Below are positions 32,368-41,435 of a stretch of 64,000 bases of DNA, in pieces; positions within the stretch are counted from its first letter, which is position 1; every line of letters begins with the position of its first letter. Source of the stretch: Acidobacteriota bacterium (GTDB taxonomy: Bacteria > Acidobacteriota > Blastocatellia > RBC074); NCBI GenBank assembly GCA_019639255.1, contig JAHBSF010000021.1, positions 1 through 64,000 on the forward strand, given 5' to 3'. Both the position numbers and the translations under genes were made by a program. The notes below the pieces were generated by a model. It saw nothing but the letters and a program-made list of their open reading frames with translations. It was not told where the DNA came from and ran no database searches.

Positions 32368-34114
32368 CCGCAAGCAGGCGCTTTTCCTTCACCGCCTCGT
32401 CGAAAGCCGCCTTGTCCGCCGCCTCGCCCAGTTTGATGGCCAGGTCGAATGCTGCGGCCGCATCCTCGTTCTCGCCGAGAAACGCCAGGATCTTGCCCGC
32501 CGCGACGTAGCTGCGCTGCGTCAGCCACCGCTCGGTTTCGGGCGATGCGTTTTCGGCCGCCAGTTTGTAGAGTTCTACTGCGGCGAAAAGCTCTTCGGCC
32601 AGCCGGTCCGAATCCGTCACGAGGCTGGCCTTCTTGCTCGTCACATCCGCAAGACCGAAAAGCGCGCGCGCGTTTGAAGGCCGCTCGCGGCGTATGGCTT
32701 CGAGCACGGATTGCGCTTCGTCGTAGCGCCGCTGCTTGATCATCAGATCCGCTTCAAGTATTCGCGCTACGGTCTGCTCGTCGGCGTTCGATATCGTCGG
32801 CGGCGGAGCCGGAGTCGCTGCGGCTTCGAGCTTTGCCTGTTTGTAGCGCGCAAGCCGCGCGGCGTATTCGTCGAGCCGCCCGGTCTCGCGCTCGAAGTCT
32901 ATCTTGCCGAGCAGGTCGCCGAAATAATCGCGCAGGTTCACGCCCACCTGATCGTAAGCCGACATCTTATCGTAGAAGTGGAATACGAGCACCGCGCCGC
33001 GCTCGTAGGCGAGACTCAGGTCGTAAATTGCGTCCGCTTCCCTGTAGTTGCGCTCCATCGGCATTCCCACTACGGCCATTCGAGCATCCGTAGCGCGCAC
33101 GAGCGAATCCGTAATCAGGTAAAAAGCGCTGCGCTCTTTGTATTCGGGGTCGAGCCGGTCGCCGCGCGAATCGAGGAGTTTTTTGAGCGGCGCGCGAATC
33201 GCCGCTACGTCCCTGACCTGCCGCTCGGTCAACGGATCGATCACGAAACTCAGATACGCGCGGCGCATCGCATCCACGTTCGTCTCCGTAGTCGGCCCGA
33301 GCAGCAGGAAGTATGTATCGCGCACCACGCGCAGATTCGCCGTTCCCGTCGCGTTGAGCAAGTCCGGCATGACGATGAAGCGGCGTATGCGGTTCGGGAC
33401 TTCAATCCGCTCCGGCCGCGGATCATTCCGCCTGCGCGGCGCCGTAGATGCACGCGGCACGTATAGCGGCGGCAGCTCCAGAATCGGCTCCGTGTGCAGG
33501 TAAGAAATGACTGCGGAAACCGCCAGCACGAGTCCGTCGCCGTAACCGCGCGCGGCTTCGTTGTAAGCAGCGAGGTATTTCGGCATCAGGCGCGAGAAAT
33601 TCGCCGCCTGATAGAATTCTTCGAGTATGAGCGTGACATCGAGCAAAGCGCGCACGTCTTCGGGCAAACGCTCGGCCTGAATGTCGAGATTGAACGCCGG
33701 AGGCTCGGCGAGCGAAAGCGCGAGACTCAGATAAGGCGCTACGGCTACGGCGTCCGATTTTCCGTTTCTGTGCGCCTCGAAATGATTGCGCAGCCGCCGC
33801 ACGATCGCCGGATTGACGTCTTTCAGATCCTCGCGTATCTGCCGCCGCAATGCGGAAAGCTGGCGGTTGCCCGATTCGTAATCGTAGCCCGCAACGTTGA
33901 GCGCCGCCATCATCACGATCACGCGCCGGTCGACGGCCACATCCGCGTTCACATCGCCGAGCGTGGGATTCGCCCTGTCGGCAAGCGCGGGCCGCCGCTG
34001 CGGCTGCTGCGGCTGATCGGCAGACTGCCCGGCAGGCTGTTGCGCAAAGGCCGGAATTACAAGCGAAAACGATAACGCCAGTGCGATGAAAAGACGTGCT
34101 GTTCCCGCGTACAT
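32357..34114 (-). CDS. Secreted protein with C-terminal TPR-like region
   Basis: A 585-residue protein of unknown role. Start 34114 gives a signal peptide (LFIALALSFSLVIPAFAQ). The mature part is mostly helical. Residues near the end (ILEADLMIKQRRYDEAQSVL and AAAFDLAIKLGEAADKAAFD) look like TPR units. I do not recognise a catalytic domain. An upstream in-frame extension (to 34222) would encode a 12-bp tandem repeat as NRSLNRSF-like residues, so I prefer the inner start. It is probably a periplasmic or surface protein. Confidence 0.6.
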   Translation of the reverse strand: MYAGTARLFIALALSFSLVIPAFAQQPAGQSADQPQQPQRRPALADRANPTLGDVNADVAVDRRVIVMMAALNVAGYDYESGNRQLSALRRQIREDLKDVNPAIVRRLRNHFEAHRNGKSDAVAVAPYLSLALSLAEPPAFNLDIQAERLPEDVRALLDVTLILEEFYQAANFSRLMPKYLAAYNEAARGYGDGLVLAVSAVISYLHTEPILELPPLYVPRASTAPRRRNDPRPERIEVPNRIRRFIVMPDLLNATGTANLRVVRDTYFLLLGPTTETNVDAMRRAYLSFVIDPLTERQVRDVAAIRAPLKKLLDSRGDRLDPEYKERSAFYLITDSLVRATDARMAVVGMPMERNYREADAIYDLSLAYERGAVLVFHFYDKMSAYDQVGVNLRDYFGDLLGKIDFERETGRLDEYAARLARYKQAKLEAAATPAPPPTISNADEQTVARILEADLMIKQRRYDEAQSVLEAIRRERPSNARALFGLADVTSKKASLVTDSDRLAEELFAAVELYKLAAENASPETERWLTQRSYVAAGKILAFLGENEDAAAAFDLAIKLGEAADKAAFDEAVKEKRLLAEKR

Positions 34115-34124
34115 CCGCCGTATG

Positions 34125-34184
34125 AAACTGCGATTCAAACTGCGATTCAAACTAAAACCGAAACTGCGATTCAAACTACGATTG
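34125..34184. repeat. 12-bp tandem repeat, five units
   Basis: Five units of AAACTGCGATTC, the third (AAACTAAAACCG) and fifth (AAACTACGATTG) diverged, occur just upstream of the TPR protein's preferred start. If translated they would add a 4-residue periodic leader. It may instead be a 5' untranslated repeat prone to slippage. Confidence 0.85.
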
Positions 34185-34264
34185 ATACTATAATTGCTGC
34201 CGGAAGATTTCATTGAATGCACCTGCTGCCCCGGGTTTACGATGCGCGTATTATCGCCCGGTCG

Positions 34265-35524
34265 TCACTCGTACCGCAATGCCTCGACCGGATCGAGCCT
34301 TGCTGCGCGCCACGCAGGCCACAGCCCGAACCCCACCCCTAGGGCCACCGAAACGCAGAAACCGACTATGGGCGCCCACAGCGGAACATACGTGGGCAGC
34401 ATCAGGTTCACAAGCGCAGCCGAACCCCACCCGAGCAGTATGCCGAGCAGTCCGCCGAGGCCGGTCAGAGTCGCGGCTTCGACCAGAAACTGAAGGATTA
34501 TGTCCTGCCGGCGCGCGCCTATTGCCTTGCGCACGCCGATTTCCCTTGTGCGCTCGGTCACCGATACGAGCATGATGTTCATCACGCCGATTCCGCCTAT
34601 GAGCAGCCCCACCGACGATATCGCAACCATAAGCATGAAGATCCCGCCCGTGATTGCGGCGAACTGATCGAGTATGTCTTTCGAGGTCGAGATGCCGAAA
34701 TTGTCGGGCTTGCCGTAGGGCACGTTCCGGCGTTTGCGCAGCACCTGCCTGATTTCATCCACGGCGCGATCCATCATTCCGGTGCGCGCCTGCGCCATGA
34801 CGAAATTTTCCTTCACGTTGGGATAGATCTTGCGCAGCGTCTCGTAGGGCAGATAGACGGCCTTGTTTTCATTACCCGGATCTTCGGCCGGAGTCAGGAA
34901 GTTGTCGCGCACGCGCAGCACGCCTATGACGCGGTAGTTCCTGCCGTTGATCATCACCTCGCGGCCGAGCGCCTGAAGATTGGGATAGAGCGTATTGGCC
35001 ACATCCCGCCCGATGACGCATACATCGGAGCGCGTGGAGTTTTCCATCTCGGTGAAAAAGCGCCCCTCGGATACGTCTACGGTTCCCATGCGGAAATACG
35101 CCGGAAGCGTGCCCTGCACCGTAGCGTTTACCATTTCGGTATCCCGATACCGGATCTTTACGCGCTCGGCCATCGGCCCCTGAAGAAAATCCACCGGAGA
35201 CATAAACGGCGCGACGGCCTCTACCGAGGGGCATTCTTCGGCTATGGCGAGCGCGTCCTCATAACTGATCGGTTTGCGCGTGCGTTCTTCGGGCGACGGA
35301 TTGAAATTGAAGCCCGGCTCGAATTTGAAGATGTAGATCGAATTGGTTCCGAACGATTCGATCTCCTTCGCTACGCGATCATCGATGCCCGAAACGAATG
35401 CGGCGATCACAATCACGGTCATCGTTCCTATGACGACGCCGAGCACGGTCAGAAACGACCGCAGCTTGTGCTGCCGCAGCGTATCGAGCGCCATCCATAT
35501 GTTTTCCAGCCACTCGCTTCGCAT
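34265..35524 (-). CDS. MacB-like ABC transporter permease (FtsX domain)
   Basis: A 419-residue permease with one N-terminal helix (SFLTVLGVVIGTMTVIVIAA), a large periplasmic MacB-type domain (SYEDALAIAEECPSVEAVAP, FGTNSIYIFKF), and three C-terminal helices in the FtsX region with IMLVSVTERTREIGVRKA. MacB-type pumps export peptides or lipids with an ATPase partner and a periplasmic adaptor. No ATPase gene is adjacent. It follows a second, related permease on the same strand with a family A repeat between, so the pair may form a heterodimer. Confidence 0.88.
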   Translation of the reverse strand: MRSEWLENIWMALDTLRQHKLRSFLTVLGVVIGTMTVIVIAAFVSGIDDRVAKEIESFGTNSIYIFKFEPGFNFNPSPEERTRKPISYEDALAIAEECPSVEAVAPFMSPVDFLQGPMAERVKIRYRDTEMVNATVQGTLPAYFRMGTVDVSEGRFFTEMENSTRSDVCVIGRDVANTLYPNLQALGREVMINGRNYRVIGVLRVRDNFLTPAEDPGNENKAVYLPYETLRKIYPNVKENFVMAQARTGMMDRAVDEIRQVLRKRRNVPYGKPDNFGISTSKDILDQFAAITGGIFMLMVAISSVGLLIGGIGVMNIMLVSVTERTREIGVRKAIGARRQDIILQFLVEAATLTGLGGLLGILLGWGSAALVNLMLPTYVPLWAPIVGFCVSVALGVGFGLWPAWRAARLDPVEALRYE

Positions 35525-35540
35525 GACGAAAACCTTTAAG

Positions 35541-35637
35541 CAAGATAACGGAACAAACGGAAATTTACGGAACAGACGGAAATACTCAACTTTTGCGTAA
35601 TTTTCGTATCATTTCTTCTGTTCCGTTATCTCTCTTC
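35541..35637. repeat. Family A hairpin repeat, copy 7
   Basis: Arms CAAGATAACGGAACAAACGG and complement ending TTCTGTTCCGTTATCTC. It lies between two permease genes and reaches the stop of the upstream one (35637). Confidence 0.85.
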
Positions 35638-36863
35638 TATTCCGACCTCAAAGCCACAATCGGATCGAGCCTTGCTGCGCGCCACGCCGGATACACTCCG
35701 GCGATCATTCCGATGCCGCCCGATACAAACAATGCAACCGCTACCGCCGGCAGCGGCAGCGACGTGGGCACGGGCGTCAACGCAGCTACGAGTTGTCCGA
35801 GCGCATAAGCGATCATTACGCCGATCGCTCCGCCCGAAAGCGCAAGCGCCGTGGATTCGGCGAGAAACTGTTTCAGTATGTCCGTGCGGCGCGCGCCGAG
35901 GCTCTTGCGAATGCCGATTTCCTTTGTGCGCTCCGTAACCGAAACCAGCATGATGTTCATAATGACGATCCCGCCCACCACAAGCGCTATAGATGTCACG
36001 CCGATCGCCACGACCTGAATCGTTCCGAAGATCTTTTCGCGAAGATTGTTTATCGCGCTCGGCGTGATGACGCCGAAATTGTCGGGCTCGCCCGGCCCCA
36101 GCTTCCTGCGCGTCCTCATCGCCACGCGCGCCTCGTCTATTGCGTCGATGTAGGTCGCCGCCGTCGTGGATACGACGTTGATCTGCAGGGATCTGCGCGC
36201 GCCGTAAATGTTAAGGAATGTGGTCAGCGGAATGGTTGCGAACTTGTCGCGCGACTGTCCGAACACCGATCCCTGCGCCTTGGCCACGCCGAGCACCTCG
36301 AAGGGCCGCCCGTCGATCTTTATCGTTTTGCCCACGGCGCTCGTCGTGGGGAAGAACCGCTCGGCTATGTCGGCGCCGATGTAACAAACCAGACGGCCGC
36401 GCTCGTCTTCGCCGGGAGTGAAGCTGCGCCCCTCGGCGATTTCCTTGTTTTCGAGTTCGATGATGTTAGCCGTCTGCCCCACGAGGCTGACGCCTATGAG
36501 CGAATCGGAGCCGTATTTGAGTTCGCACTGCTCCTGCTCGCGCGCGCCCGCATCCCTGATGACTCCGCCGCGCGCGCGTATCGCTGCGAGGTCGTCCAGG
36601 GTTACGTCCTTGTTGCGGCGGCGGGCGTTATCGTAGGCTTCGAGGCTTGCGAAGTCCTCTATGGAGAACTTCTGCACGGCGAAGGCATTGGTGCCGATAT
36701 TGGCGATCTTTTCGTCTACGTAACGGTTGAACCCCTCGATCAGCGATACGACGACTATTACGGTCGCCACGCCGAATATCACGCCGAGGAGAGTCAGAAA
36801 CGAACGCAGCTTGTGCGCCCAGATTGCGCCGAGCGCAACCTTAAGCGCCTCTCCATAAAACAT
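35637..36863 (-). CDS. MacB-like ABC transporter permease (FtsX domain)
   Basis: A 408-residue permease homologous to the next gene: N-terminal helix LGVIFGVATVIVVVSLIEG, a periplasmic domain with NIGTNAFAVQKFSIEDF, and FtsX-type C-terminal helices with MLVSVTERTKEIGIRKSLGA. ATG 36863 follows AGGAGAAGG; a longer in-frame start at 36911 lacks such a site. The two permeases share the C-terminal VYPAWRAARLDP / LWPAWRAARLDP ending, so they are paralogues. The ATPase must be elsewhere in the genome. Confidence 0.88.
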   Translation of the reverse strand: MFYGEALKVALGAIWAHKLRSFLTLLGVIFGVATVIVVVSLIEGFNRYVDEKIANIGTNAFAVQKFSIEDFASLEAYDNARRRNKDVTLDDLAAIRARGGVIRDAGAREQEQCELKYGSDSLIGVSLVGQTANIIELENKEIAEGRSFTPGEDERGRLVCYIGADIAERFFPTTSAVGKTIKIDGRPFEVLGVAKAQGSVFGQSRDKFATIPLTTFLNIYGARRSLQINVVSTTAATYIDAIDEARVAMRTRRKLGPGEPDNFGVITPSAINNLREKIFGTIQVVAIGVTSIALVVGGIVIMNIMLVSVTERTKEIGIRKSLGARRTDILKQFLAESTALALSGGAIGVMIAYALGQLVAALTPVPTSLPLPAVAVALFVSGGIGMIAGVYPAWRAARLDPIVALRSE

Positions 36864-36905
36864 CTCGTCCTTCTCCTGCGGCTGCTTCCGGTCAGCCCTG
36901 ATCAT

Positions 36906-36941
36906 CGACAAAAATCACGACAAAAATCACGACAAAAATCA
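36906..36941. repeat. 12-bp tandem repeat, three units
   Basis: Three units of CGACAAAAATCA. It is the second 12-bp tandem array just upstream of a minus-strand gene in this window (the first is at 34125-34184). The remaining gap to 37084 contains only short AT-rich motifs. Confidence 0.9.
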
Positions 36942-37084
36942 CCGGAGCAAATGTCGCCGGTGCAAAAATTCGCCGGTCACTATACCGCGTGTTTCTACGA
37001 TGAAACAAGCCGTCAGGTTCGGGAAGAATGACTCGAAAAGATCAATCGAAGATCCTGCCGGAATATTTTGCGGCTATTTTGGGG

Positions 37085-37747
37085 CTATTTTGCGGCGTCC
37101 GCCGCCGCATCCCCCGCTTTTTCCAGCGTCACCCTGCGCATAACAATTTTATCGAGCGCCTTGTCTGCGGGCGGTCCCTCGCTCGGCAGGTTCGAGATTA
37201 TCTGCACCGTGTTCAGGCCCTGAATCACCTCGCCGAAAACCGTATACTGGCCGTTCCACGACGGATTCTCGCGCAGACACAGGAAAAACTGGCTCGTCGC
37301 GCTGTTTATGTCATTGCCCTTGCGCGCCGCGCCTACGGTTCCCCTGACGAAGGGCCGCGTGCTGAATTCGGCCGGAACCGTCTCCTGCCCGGGTTCGCCC
37401 GCGCCCCAGCGCGAGCGGTCGCCGTAACGCGTCGCAGGATCGCCGCCCTGGATGATCCTGTCCGGCAGCACGCGATGAAACGCCAACCCGTCGTAAAAAC
37501 CCGAACGCGCGAGCTTCTTGAAATGCTCTACGTGACGCGGAGCAACATCCGGATAAAAACGGATCCTGATCTTTCCGTAATCGGTCTCGATTACGGCTAC
37601 TTCCTCGTCCGGCGACAGCGGCGCAACCGTCGGGGCCGGAGCCGGCGTAGCAGTCCCGGCCGTTTCCGGGCCTTTCGGCTCCGATGAACAGGCAAGCGCA
37701 AACACGCAAATGATCGCAGGTAAGAATTGATACTTGTTTTTTTTCAT
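37085..37747 (-). CDS. Lipoprotein cyclophilin (peptidyl-prolyl isomerase)
   Basis: A 220-residue cyclophilin. The N-terminus has a lipobox (VFALAC with cysteine as lipid anchor) and a proline-rich linker. The catalytic domain starts VAVIETDYGKIRIRFYPDVAP, then HVEHFKKLARSGFYDGLAFHRVLPDRIIQGGDP and SQFFLCLRE, which includes the F-H-R and Q motifs of the active site. It likely assists folding in the periplasm. A half-copy of family A and the GatB gene lie upstream on the same strand. Confidence 0.92.
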   Translation of the reverse strand: MKKNKYQFLPAIICVFALACSSEPKGPETAGTATPAPAPTVAPLSPDEEVAVIETDYGKIRIRFYPDVAPRHVEHFKKLARSGFYDGLAFHRVLPDRIIQGGDPATRYGDRSRWGAGEPGQETVPAEFSTRPFVRGTVGAARKGNDINSATSQFFLCLRENPSWNGQYTVFGEVIQGLNTVQIISNLPSEGPPADKALDKIVMRRVTLEKAGDAAADAAK

Positions 37748-37760
37748 ATCGTCAATATTC

Positions 37761-37829
37761 AGATCTTTCCGTTTGTTCCGTCTGTTTCTGTTTGTTTCGT
37801 CTATTTCCGTTTGTTTCGTTATCTATCTC
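37761..37829. repeat. Family A repeat, single-arm copy 8
   Basis: Only the right-arm type remains: TTTCCGTTTGTTCCGTCTGT, more units, and ending TTTCGTTATCTATCTCC. There is no matching left arm, so no hairpin forms here. It runs into the GatB stop codon. Confidence 0.7.
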
Positions 37830-39301
37830 CCTTCAGCTTCGAGGTGCGCCTTCAAAATCTCATTGACGGCCTGCGGATTGGCCTTGCCGCCGCTCGCTTT
37901 CATTACCTGCCCGACGAAAAATCCGAGCAGCGCCGTCTTGCCCGCTCTGTAGGCTTCAAGCTGCTTCGGGTTTGCGGCAATCACCTCGGCGACGATTTTT
38001 TCTATCGCCCCAAGGTCGGTAATCTGCACGAGCCCCTTTTCCCTGACGATTTCTTCCGGAGCCTTGCCCGTAGCGACCATATCGGCAAAAACATCCTTGG
38101 CGATCTTGCCCGATATCGTCGAGTCCTCGATCAGTTTGATCAACGCTCCAAGATGTTCGGCTCTGACCTTTGACCCGGTAATGTCTATTCCGCCGCTTTT
38201 CAGTTCGCGCAGCAGCTCCGACAATACCCAGTTCGCAGCCGCACGCGAATTGCCCGACGCCTTCACTACCGCTTCGTAGTAATCCGCCAGCTCCCTCTGC
38301 CCCGTCAGCGTAAACGCGTCGTCGACCGACAACCCGTACTCGCCGATAAAACGCCGGCGGCGCGCTTCGGGCAGTTCCGGCAACCCTGCTCTCACCGTTT
38401 CAACCCATTCGGCGGCGACTTCGAGCGGGGGCAGATCCGGCTCCGGGAAATAACGGTAATCGTGCGCGTCCTCTTTCGACCGCATGGAATATGTCTTCGC
38501 CTCGCGCTCGTTCCAAAGGCGCGTTTCCTGTACGACCTCGCCGCCCGCTTCTATGAGCGCGATCTGCCGGTCAATTTCGTAATCGATTGCGCGCTGCAAA
38601 AAGCGCAGCGAATTTAGATTCTTTATCTCGGCCTTCGTGCCGAACTTCTCTGCTCCTGTCCTTCTGACCGAAACGTTCGCATCGCAGCGCAGACTGCCTT
38701 CCTCCATGTTTCCGTCGCACACGCCGATGTATTGCAGCGTGCGGCGCAGAAAACCGACGTAATCATACGCCTCCCAACTCGACCTGAAATCCGGCTCGCT
38801 GACGATTTCAAGCAGCGGCGTGCCGCTGCGGTTGAGATTGACGTAGGATTTGCCCGGATCGCCGATGTCGTGCACGGATTTCCCGGCGTCCTCTTCTATG
38901 TGCGCGCGCGTGATTCCGAAATGCTTCAAGCGCCACTCCTGCGGATGGCCCGCCTCGTCGCGCTCGGTTGTCGGCGCCTCGACCGCGCCGTGTTCGGAAA
39001 ACGGCCGGTCGTACTGCGATATCTGATAGCCCTTCGGCAGATCGGGGTAAAAATAATTCTTCCGCGAAAATATGGATTCGGTGTTGATCCGCAGGCCGAG
39101 TGCGAGCGCGGCCTGCGCCGCGTATTCGACCACGCGCCGGTTGAGTACGGGCAGCGCACCGGGCAGCCCCAGGCATACCGGGCACGTATTTGCGTTCGGC
39201 TCGTCGCCGAATGCGGTGGAACATCCGCAGAATATTTTGGATTCCGTGCGCAACTGCGCGTGCACTTCAAGACCTATTACGGCCTCCCAACCCTCTTTCA
39301 C
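37823..39301 (-). CDS. gatB: Asp-tRNA(Asn)/Glu-tRNA(Gln) amidotransferase subunit B
   Basis: A 492-residue GatB, the subunit that binds the misacylated tRNA and phosphorylates it before amidation with GatA and GatC. The start [23 protein letters not shown] and the segments [39 protein letters not shown] and EDAGKSVHD are standard, and zinc ligands C-x-C and C-x2-C are kept. The C-terminal YqeY-like tail ends [14 protein letters not shown]. Length is normal. GatA and GatC are not in the window. Confidence 0.95.
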   Translation of the reverse strand: MKEGWEAVIGLEVHAQLRTESKIFCGCSTAFGDEPNANTCPVCLGLPGALPVLNRRVVEYAAQAALALGLRINTESIFSRKNYFYPDLPKGYQISQYDRPFSEHGAVEAPTTERDEAGHPQEWRLKHFGITRAHIEEDAGKSVHDIGDPGKSYVNLNRSGTPLLEIVSEPDFRSSWEAYDYVGFLRRTLQYIGVCDGNMEEGSLRCDANVSVRRTGAEKFGTKAEIKNLNSLRFLQRAIDYEIDRQIALIEAGGEVVQETRLWNEREAKTYSMRSKEDAHDYRYFPEPDLPPLEVAAEWVETVRAGLPELPEARRRRFIGEYGLSVDDAFTLTGQRELADYYEAVVKASGNSRAAANWVLSELLRELKSGGIDITGSKVRAEHLGALIKLIEDSTISGKIAKDVFADMVATGKAPEEIVREKGLVQITDLGAIEKIVAEVIAANPKQLEAYRAGKTALLGFFVGQVMKASGGKANPQAVNEILKAHLEAEGR

Positions 39302-39338
39302 TGCTTTACCTCCGCAAAATCAGGCGCGGGATTATACC

Positions 39339-39394
39339 ACCCGTTTGTTCGGTTTTATTCCGTTTTATTCCGTTTGTTCCGTAGTTTCTCTTCC
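39339..39394. repeat. Family A repeat, single-arm copy 9
   Basis: A right-arm copy (CCGTTTGTTCGGTTTTATTC, then TTCCGTTTGTTCCGTAGTTT) between queG and gatB. Its sequence is translated as the last residues of QueG. Confidence 0.7.
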
Positions 39395-40312
39395 CGCGGC
39401 CTCGGCGTTGCGCCGCAACCCCGAAGCCTTCGCCCGTTTTACCGGACTTCGCCGGAACCTTTCGGCGAACTCTTCGGTGGAAATCTCCCTCAGTTGGGCC
39501 AACTGCGGTTCGACCATACCGGGGCGCGGCGCAAACCGGGCTTCGTTCGTCGCTTTCGAAAACCGCGACCACGGACATACATCCTGGCAGATGTCGCACC
39601 CGAACACCCAGCCTTCCAGATTCGACGCAATCGGTTCGGGCAATACTTCATCGCGCAGTTCTATCGTTCCGTAAGATATGCACCGCCGCGCGTCGATTTT
39701 GTAGGGCGCAATCAGCGCTTCGGTAGGGCACGCGTCCAGACACGCGGTACACGCGCCGCAGTGATCCGGCTCTATGTACGAATCGTAATCGAGTTCGAGC
39801 GAAAGCAGCAGTTCGCCCAAAAACACCCAGGAACCGTATTCCTTCGTGATAAGGTTCGTATGTTTGCCGATCCAGCCTAGGCCCGCTCTGACTGCCCACG
39901 CCTTGTCCATCATCGGCGCGCTGTCGATGCATATCCTTCCCTCGACCGAGGGTTCGCGTTCAATGATCCACGCAAGCAGCAGTTTGAGTTTATCCCGCAA
40001 TACGTCGTGATAATCGTCGCCCCAGGCATACCGGGAAATCTTGCCGATTTCCGGATCGTCCGAATGTTTTTCGGGACGAAAGTAATTCAGCGCTACCGAG
40101 ACTACGGAGCGCGCCCCGGGCAGAAGCTCGCGCGGATCGACGCGCATTGCGGCGGTGCGCGACATATATTCCATCTTCCCGTGGAACTGGAGTGCGAGCC
40201 ACGCGCGCAGGTTTTCGCCGTCGCCGGTCAGCGCCTCGGCCGGGACGATCCCTGTTTTCTCGAAACCGAGCCTGTGCGCCTGCGCCTTGATCTGCTGTGA
40301 AGTGATTCCCAT
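39365..40312 (-). CDS. queG: Epoxyqueuosine reductase QueG
   Basis: A 315-residue QueG, which uses cobalamin and two 4Fe-4S clusters to make queuosine in tRNA. IKAQAHRLGFEKTGIV starts the cobalamin-binding domain, ICIDSAPMMDKAWAVRAGLGWIGKHTN follows in two parts, and the ferredoxin cysteines are in HCGACTACLDACPTEAL and CDICQDVCPW. Start at 40312 (MGITSQQ) fits the family. The C-terminal residues RETTEQTE and the stop come from a family A repeat, so the native end has been replaced or extended. The metallopeptidase gene ends 2 bp upstream. Confidence 0.93.
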   Translation of the reverse strand: MGITSQQIKAQAHRLGFEKTGIVPAEALTGDGENLRAWLALQFHGKMEYMSRTAAMRVDPRELLPGARSVVSVALNYFRPEKHSDDPEIGKISRYAWGDDYHDVLRDKLKLLLAWIIEREPSVEGRICIDSAPMMDKAWAVRAGLGWIGKHTNLITKEYGSWVFLGELLLSLELDYDSYIEPDHCGACTACLDACPTEALIAPYKIDARRCISYGTIELRDEVLPEPIASNLEGWVFGCDICQDVCPWSRFSKATNEARFAPRPGMVEPQLAQLREISTEEFAERFRRSPVKRAKASGLRRNAEAAGRETTEQTE

Positions 40313-40314
40313 CG

Positions 40315-41157
40315 TCAAGTCGTCGGAGGTTCCCACGCCCTTTCGCGCAGCGCACGCTGATATTCGGCGACGGCATCGGGCAGCGAAAGGCCGAAGGCTT
40401 CGGAGAACCGGCGGCGATACTCGCCCGGAGCGTCCATATAAGCCAGCATGAAACGCTGAAAACTTTCCGCGCCGAAGCGCGCTTTCAGATATTCGAGAAA
40501 GTAGCGCTGCGTCGGGTAGGCCATCCTGACCGACCATTGCGGGTGCGAGCGGTCCATGCGTTCCGGATCGAGATAAACGATGAGTTCCGTATCGGCGGCG
40601 CGCTGCAGAAATCCATCGCGGCTGAGATAAGCCGCCTGCCGTCCGAACGATACGGCGAGTCCTTCGGAAAACCACATCTGATCGGTGAGCGCGATGGATT
40701 TGCGGATCGTCGTATTCTGGCTGATGACGGCGTGCGACAGTTCGTGCCGTAGGAACTCGGCGATGCTCAGACCCTTTTCCTTCAGTTGCGGCGTGATGTA
40801 GATGACGTCTCCGGTCGCAAGCGTCACGCCGCCTATTCCACGCACGCGCATCCACGGCATGTAGCGCGCGCAGCTCGCCCAGTCCCGACAGGCGATGACC
40901 GTGACTTTCTTATGAAATCTCAAACCGTGAAACGCCTCGGCTTCCTCCATCATCCGGTCGATTTCGGCGTAATCGGCCGGGGGTGATTCACCGGCAGCGA
41001 CGTAAACATCAGCGCGCCGAAGTTCGAGATGATCGTAACCCGGTTTGACTGGCGACCAGGCGAGCAGCGGCCCGTAGAGCAGTGAGAATACGGCGAGCGC
41101 CAGCAAACAGAAAAGCACGATCAGGGCCGCGTGTTTCAGGAATCTTTTGATTCTCAT
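40315..41157 (-). CDS. Membrane-anchored gluzincin-type metallopeptidase-like protein
   Basis: A 280-residue protein with one N-terminal membrane helix (LIVLFCLLALAVFSLLYGPL). The zinc motif H138-E139-L-S-H142 and the downstream E165 (MWFSEGLAVSFG) match gluzincin metalloproteases such as the M1/DUF-type families. The catalytic domain would face the periplasm. I cannot name the family. Its ribosome site GGAG lies in the duplicated 13-bp sequence next to the family C element. QueG follows on the same strand after 2 bp, so the two are probably one unit. Confidence 0.75.
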   Translation of the reverse strand: MRIKRFLKHAALIVLFCLLALAVFSLLYGPLLAWSPVKPGYDHLELRRADVYVAAGESPPADYAEIDRMMEEAEAFHGLRFHKKVTVIACRDWASCARYMPWMRVRGIGGVTLATGDVIYITPQLKEKGLSIAEFLRHELSHAVISQNTTIRKSIALTDQMWFSEGLAVSFGRQAAYLSRDGFLQRAADTELIVYLDPERMDRSHPQWSVRMAYPTQRYFLEYLKARFGAESFQRFMLAYMDAPGEYRRRFSEAFGLSLPDAVAEYQRALRERAWEPPTT

Positions 41158-41172
41158 GGTTTACTCCACGGT

Positions 41173-41401
41173 TAATCAGGTTTTTTGAGTTTTTCAGCCG
41201 CGGAGCGGCGAAAGATCTGTAGCCCAGGGCGTAAGCCCTGGGTGAATGTGGAGAAGCCGCGCCAGCCCCGGAGGGGCGGAAGATCTTTCGCCCTTTCAGG
41301 GCTTGGACGTTTTGTTTCTGTTGACCTGGCGCTCACGCACCAGGCTACAGATCCTTCGCCGCTTCGCGGCTGAAAACTCAAAGAACTAGATTAACTGTGT
41401 A
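41173..41401. mobile_element. Family C MITE-like element, copy 1
   Basis: A non-coding element of about 230 bp with long imperfect terminal inverted repeats (TTTGAGTTTTTCAGCCGCGG on the left, and complement GGCTGAAAACTCAAAG on the right) that contain AAAGATCTGTAGCC. Its interior has further palindromes such as AGCCCAGGGC. TTTACTCCACGGT occurs at both borders (41160-41172 and 41402-41414), fitting a 13-bp target duplication. A second copy lies at 53141-53378. No transposase is visible. Confidence 0.8.
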
Positions 41402-41435
41402 TTTACTCCACGGTCATCCTTTGGTCATCATTCCT

